NCBI GenBank assembly: GCA_021767985.1
Contig: JAASSH010000105.1
Coordinates: forward strand, 1 to 7,069
Length of the DNA: 7,069 bases
From: Gammaproteobacteria bacterium
GTDB taxonomy: Bacteria; Pseudomonadota; Gammaproteobacteria; GCA-001735895
Direction: 5' to 3'
The notes beneath the pieces were generated by a model that did not search any database, had not been told where the DNA came from, and saw only the letters and a program-made list of their open reading frames with translations. Of this stretch, positions 6,612 to 7,069 are shown piece after piece (within the stretch, counting starts at the first letter, position 1; the number at the start of each line of letters is the position of its first letter). The position numbers were made by a program, and so were the translations under genes.

Positions 6612-7069
6612 GTCATGCAAAAACGCTCGATCAGGTCGTCGAGCATTTTTATCGTCGGGTCGATATGCTCCAGCGGCAGGAATTCGTCGGGCTGGTGCGC
6701 CTGGTTGATCGAACCCGGGCCGATGACGATGGTTTCGGTCTGCATCGAGTTGTAGTAGGGCGCCTCGGTGCCGAAGGCGACGCTGCCGGTCTTTTTGCCG
6801 GTGAGGTGGGTCAGGTATTGCGCGATTTCGCTGGCTTCGTCGGTATCCATCGCCGGCATGCCGGCGCCGAAGGTTTGCGTTGATAAACCGAGACCCCGGG
6901 CCTCGGCAACCTCGGCCGCGAGCTGTTCGATGTCGGCCTGCAGCGTCGCGAACGACATCGACGGCAGGAAGCGAATATCGATCAGCAGCAGGCAGCTGCC
7001 GCAGATACGATTGGAATTGTCGCCGCCATGGATGTGACCCAGGTTCATCGTCGGCGTCGGGATGGTAAA
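6608..7069 (-). CDS. argE: Acetylornithine deacetylase, C-terminal part (5' end outside window)
   Basis: M20-family metallohydrolase that removes the acetyl group from N2-acetyl-L-ornithine to give ornithine in arginine biosynthesis, in the cytosol. The frame is open to the window edge and 153 residues are visible, about 40% of the usual length near 380; the ATG at 7048 is internal because FTIPTPT continues the family motif upstream of it. Visible signatures are TPTMNLGHIHGGDNSNRIC, the junction of the dimerisation domain; DIRFLP; FGTEAPYY; and GPGSINQAHQPDEFLPL, whose His (codon 6697-6695) corresponds to a C-terminal metal ligand in this family. These match enterobacterial ArgE better than DapE or CPG2-type relatives. 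The zinc ligands of the N-terminal catalytic domain are outside the window. It precedes pdxB with a 4-bp overlap. Confidence 0.93.
   Translation of the reverse strand, partial: FTIPTPTMNLGHIHGGDNSNRICGSCLLLIDIRFLPSMSFATLQADIEQLAAEVAEARGLGLSTQTFGAGMPAMDTDEASEIAQYLTHLTGKKTGSVAFGTEAPYYNSMQTETIVIGPGSINQAHQPDEFLPLEHIDPTIKMLDDLIERFCMT

Noticed and set aside
6608..7069. DapE (succinyl-diaminopimelate desuccinylase) instead of ArgE
   Set aside because: The NLGHIHGGD and GPGSINQAHQPDE motifs agree closely with ArgE.

Overview
The window looks like a GC-rich gammaproteobacterial chromosome. The clearest lineage marker is a four-domain-type erythronate-4-phosphate dehydrogenase (PdxB), an enzyme of the DXP-dependent vitamin B6 pathway that is typical of Gammaproteobacteria. 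It follows an ArgE-type acetylornithine deacetylase closely related in motif to the enterobacterial enzyme. No species can be named from the sequence alone. The window is almost fully coding: two genes run left to right (1-5451) and two run right to left (5469-7069). They converge on a 17-bp gap. No RNA gene, CRISPR array, insertion sequence or attachment site was seen.

Left part (1-2459): the 3' end of a large repeat protein whose start lies outside the window. It carries two near-identical 94-residue tandem-95/cadherin-like repeats, two VCBS repeats, one putative-Ig (He_PIG-like) domain, a third VCBS repeat, a Pro/Glu-rich linker, a region without a recognised domain, a hydrophobic segment split by Arg-Gly-Gly, and a tail with nine consecutive aspartates. 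This is the layout of a giant surface or adhesin-like protein, but no RTX nonapeptide repeats are visible at its C-terminus.

Centre (2452-5451): a 999-residue membrane-bound cyclic-di-GMP enzyme whose start codon lies inside the last codons of the repeat gene (8-bp overlap). Its architecture is TM, periplasmic sensor, TM, PAS, coiled coil, canonical GGDEF with I-site, degenerate GGDEF, complete EAL. The overlap suggests that the surface protein and the c-di-GMP enzyme are made together and may act in one adhesion or biofilm circuit, by loose analogy with LapA/LapD. That link is inference.

Right part (5469-7069, minus strand): argE (5' end missing) followed by pdxB, joined by a 4-bp GTGA stop/start overlap. 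These are housekeeping biosynthesis genes (arginine and pyridoxal phosphate) and probably have no functional tie to the left half.

The points most worth a second look are the repeat-protein/c-di-GMP gene overlap, the tandem GGDEF-GGDEF-EAL layout, the unusual C-terminus of the repeat protein, and a perfect 26-bp palindrome inside its coding sequence.
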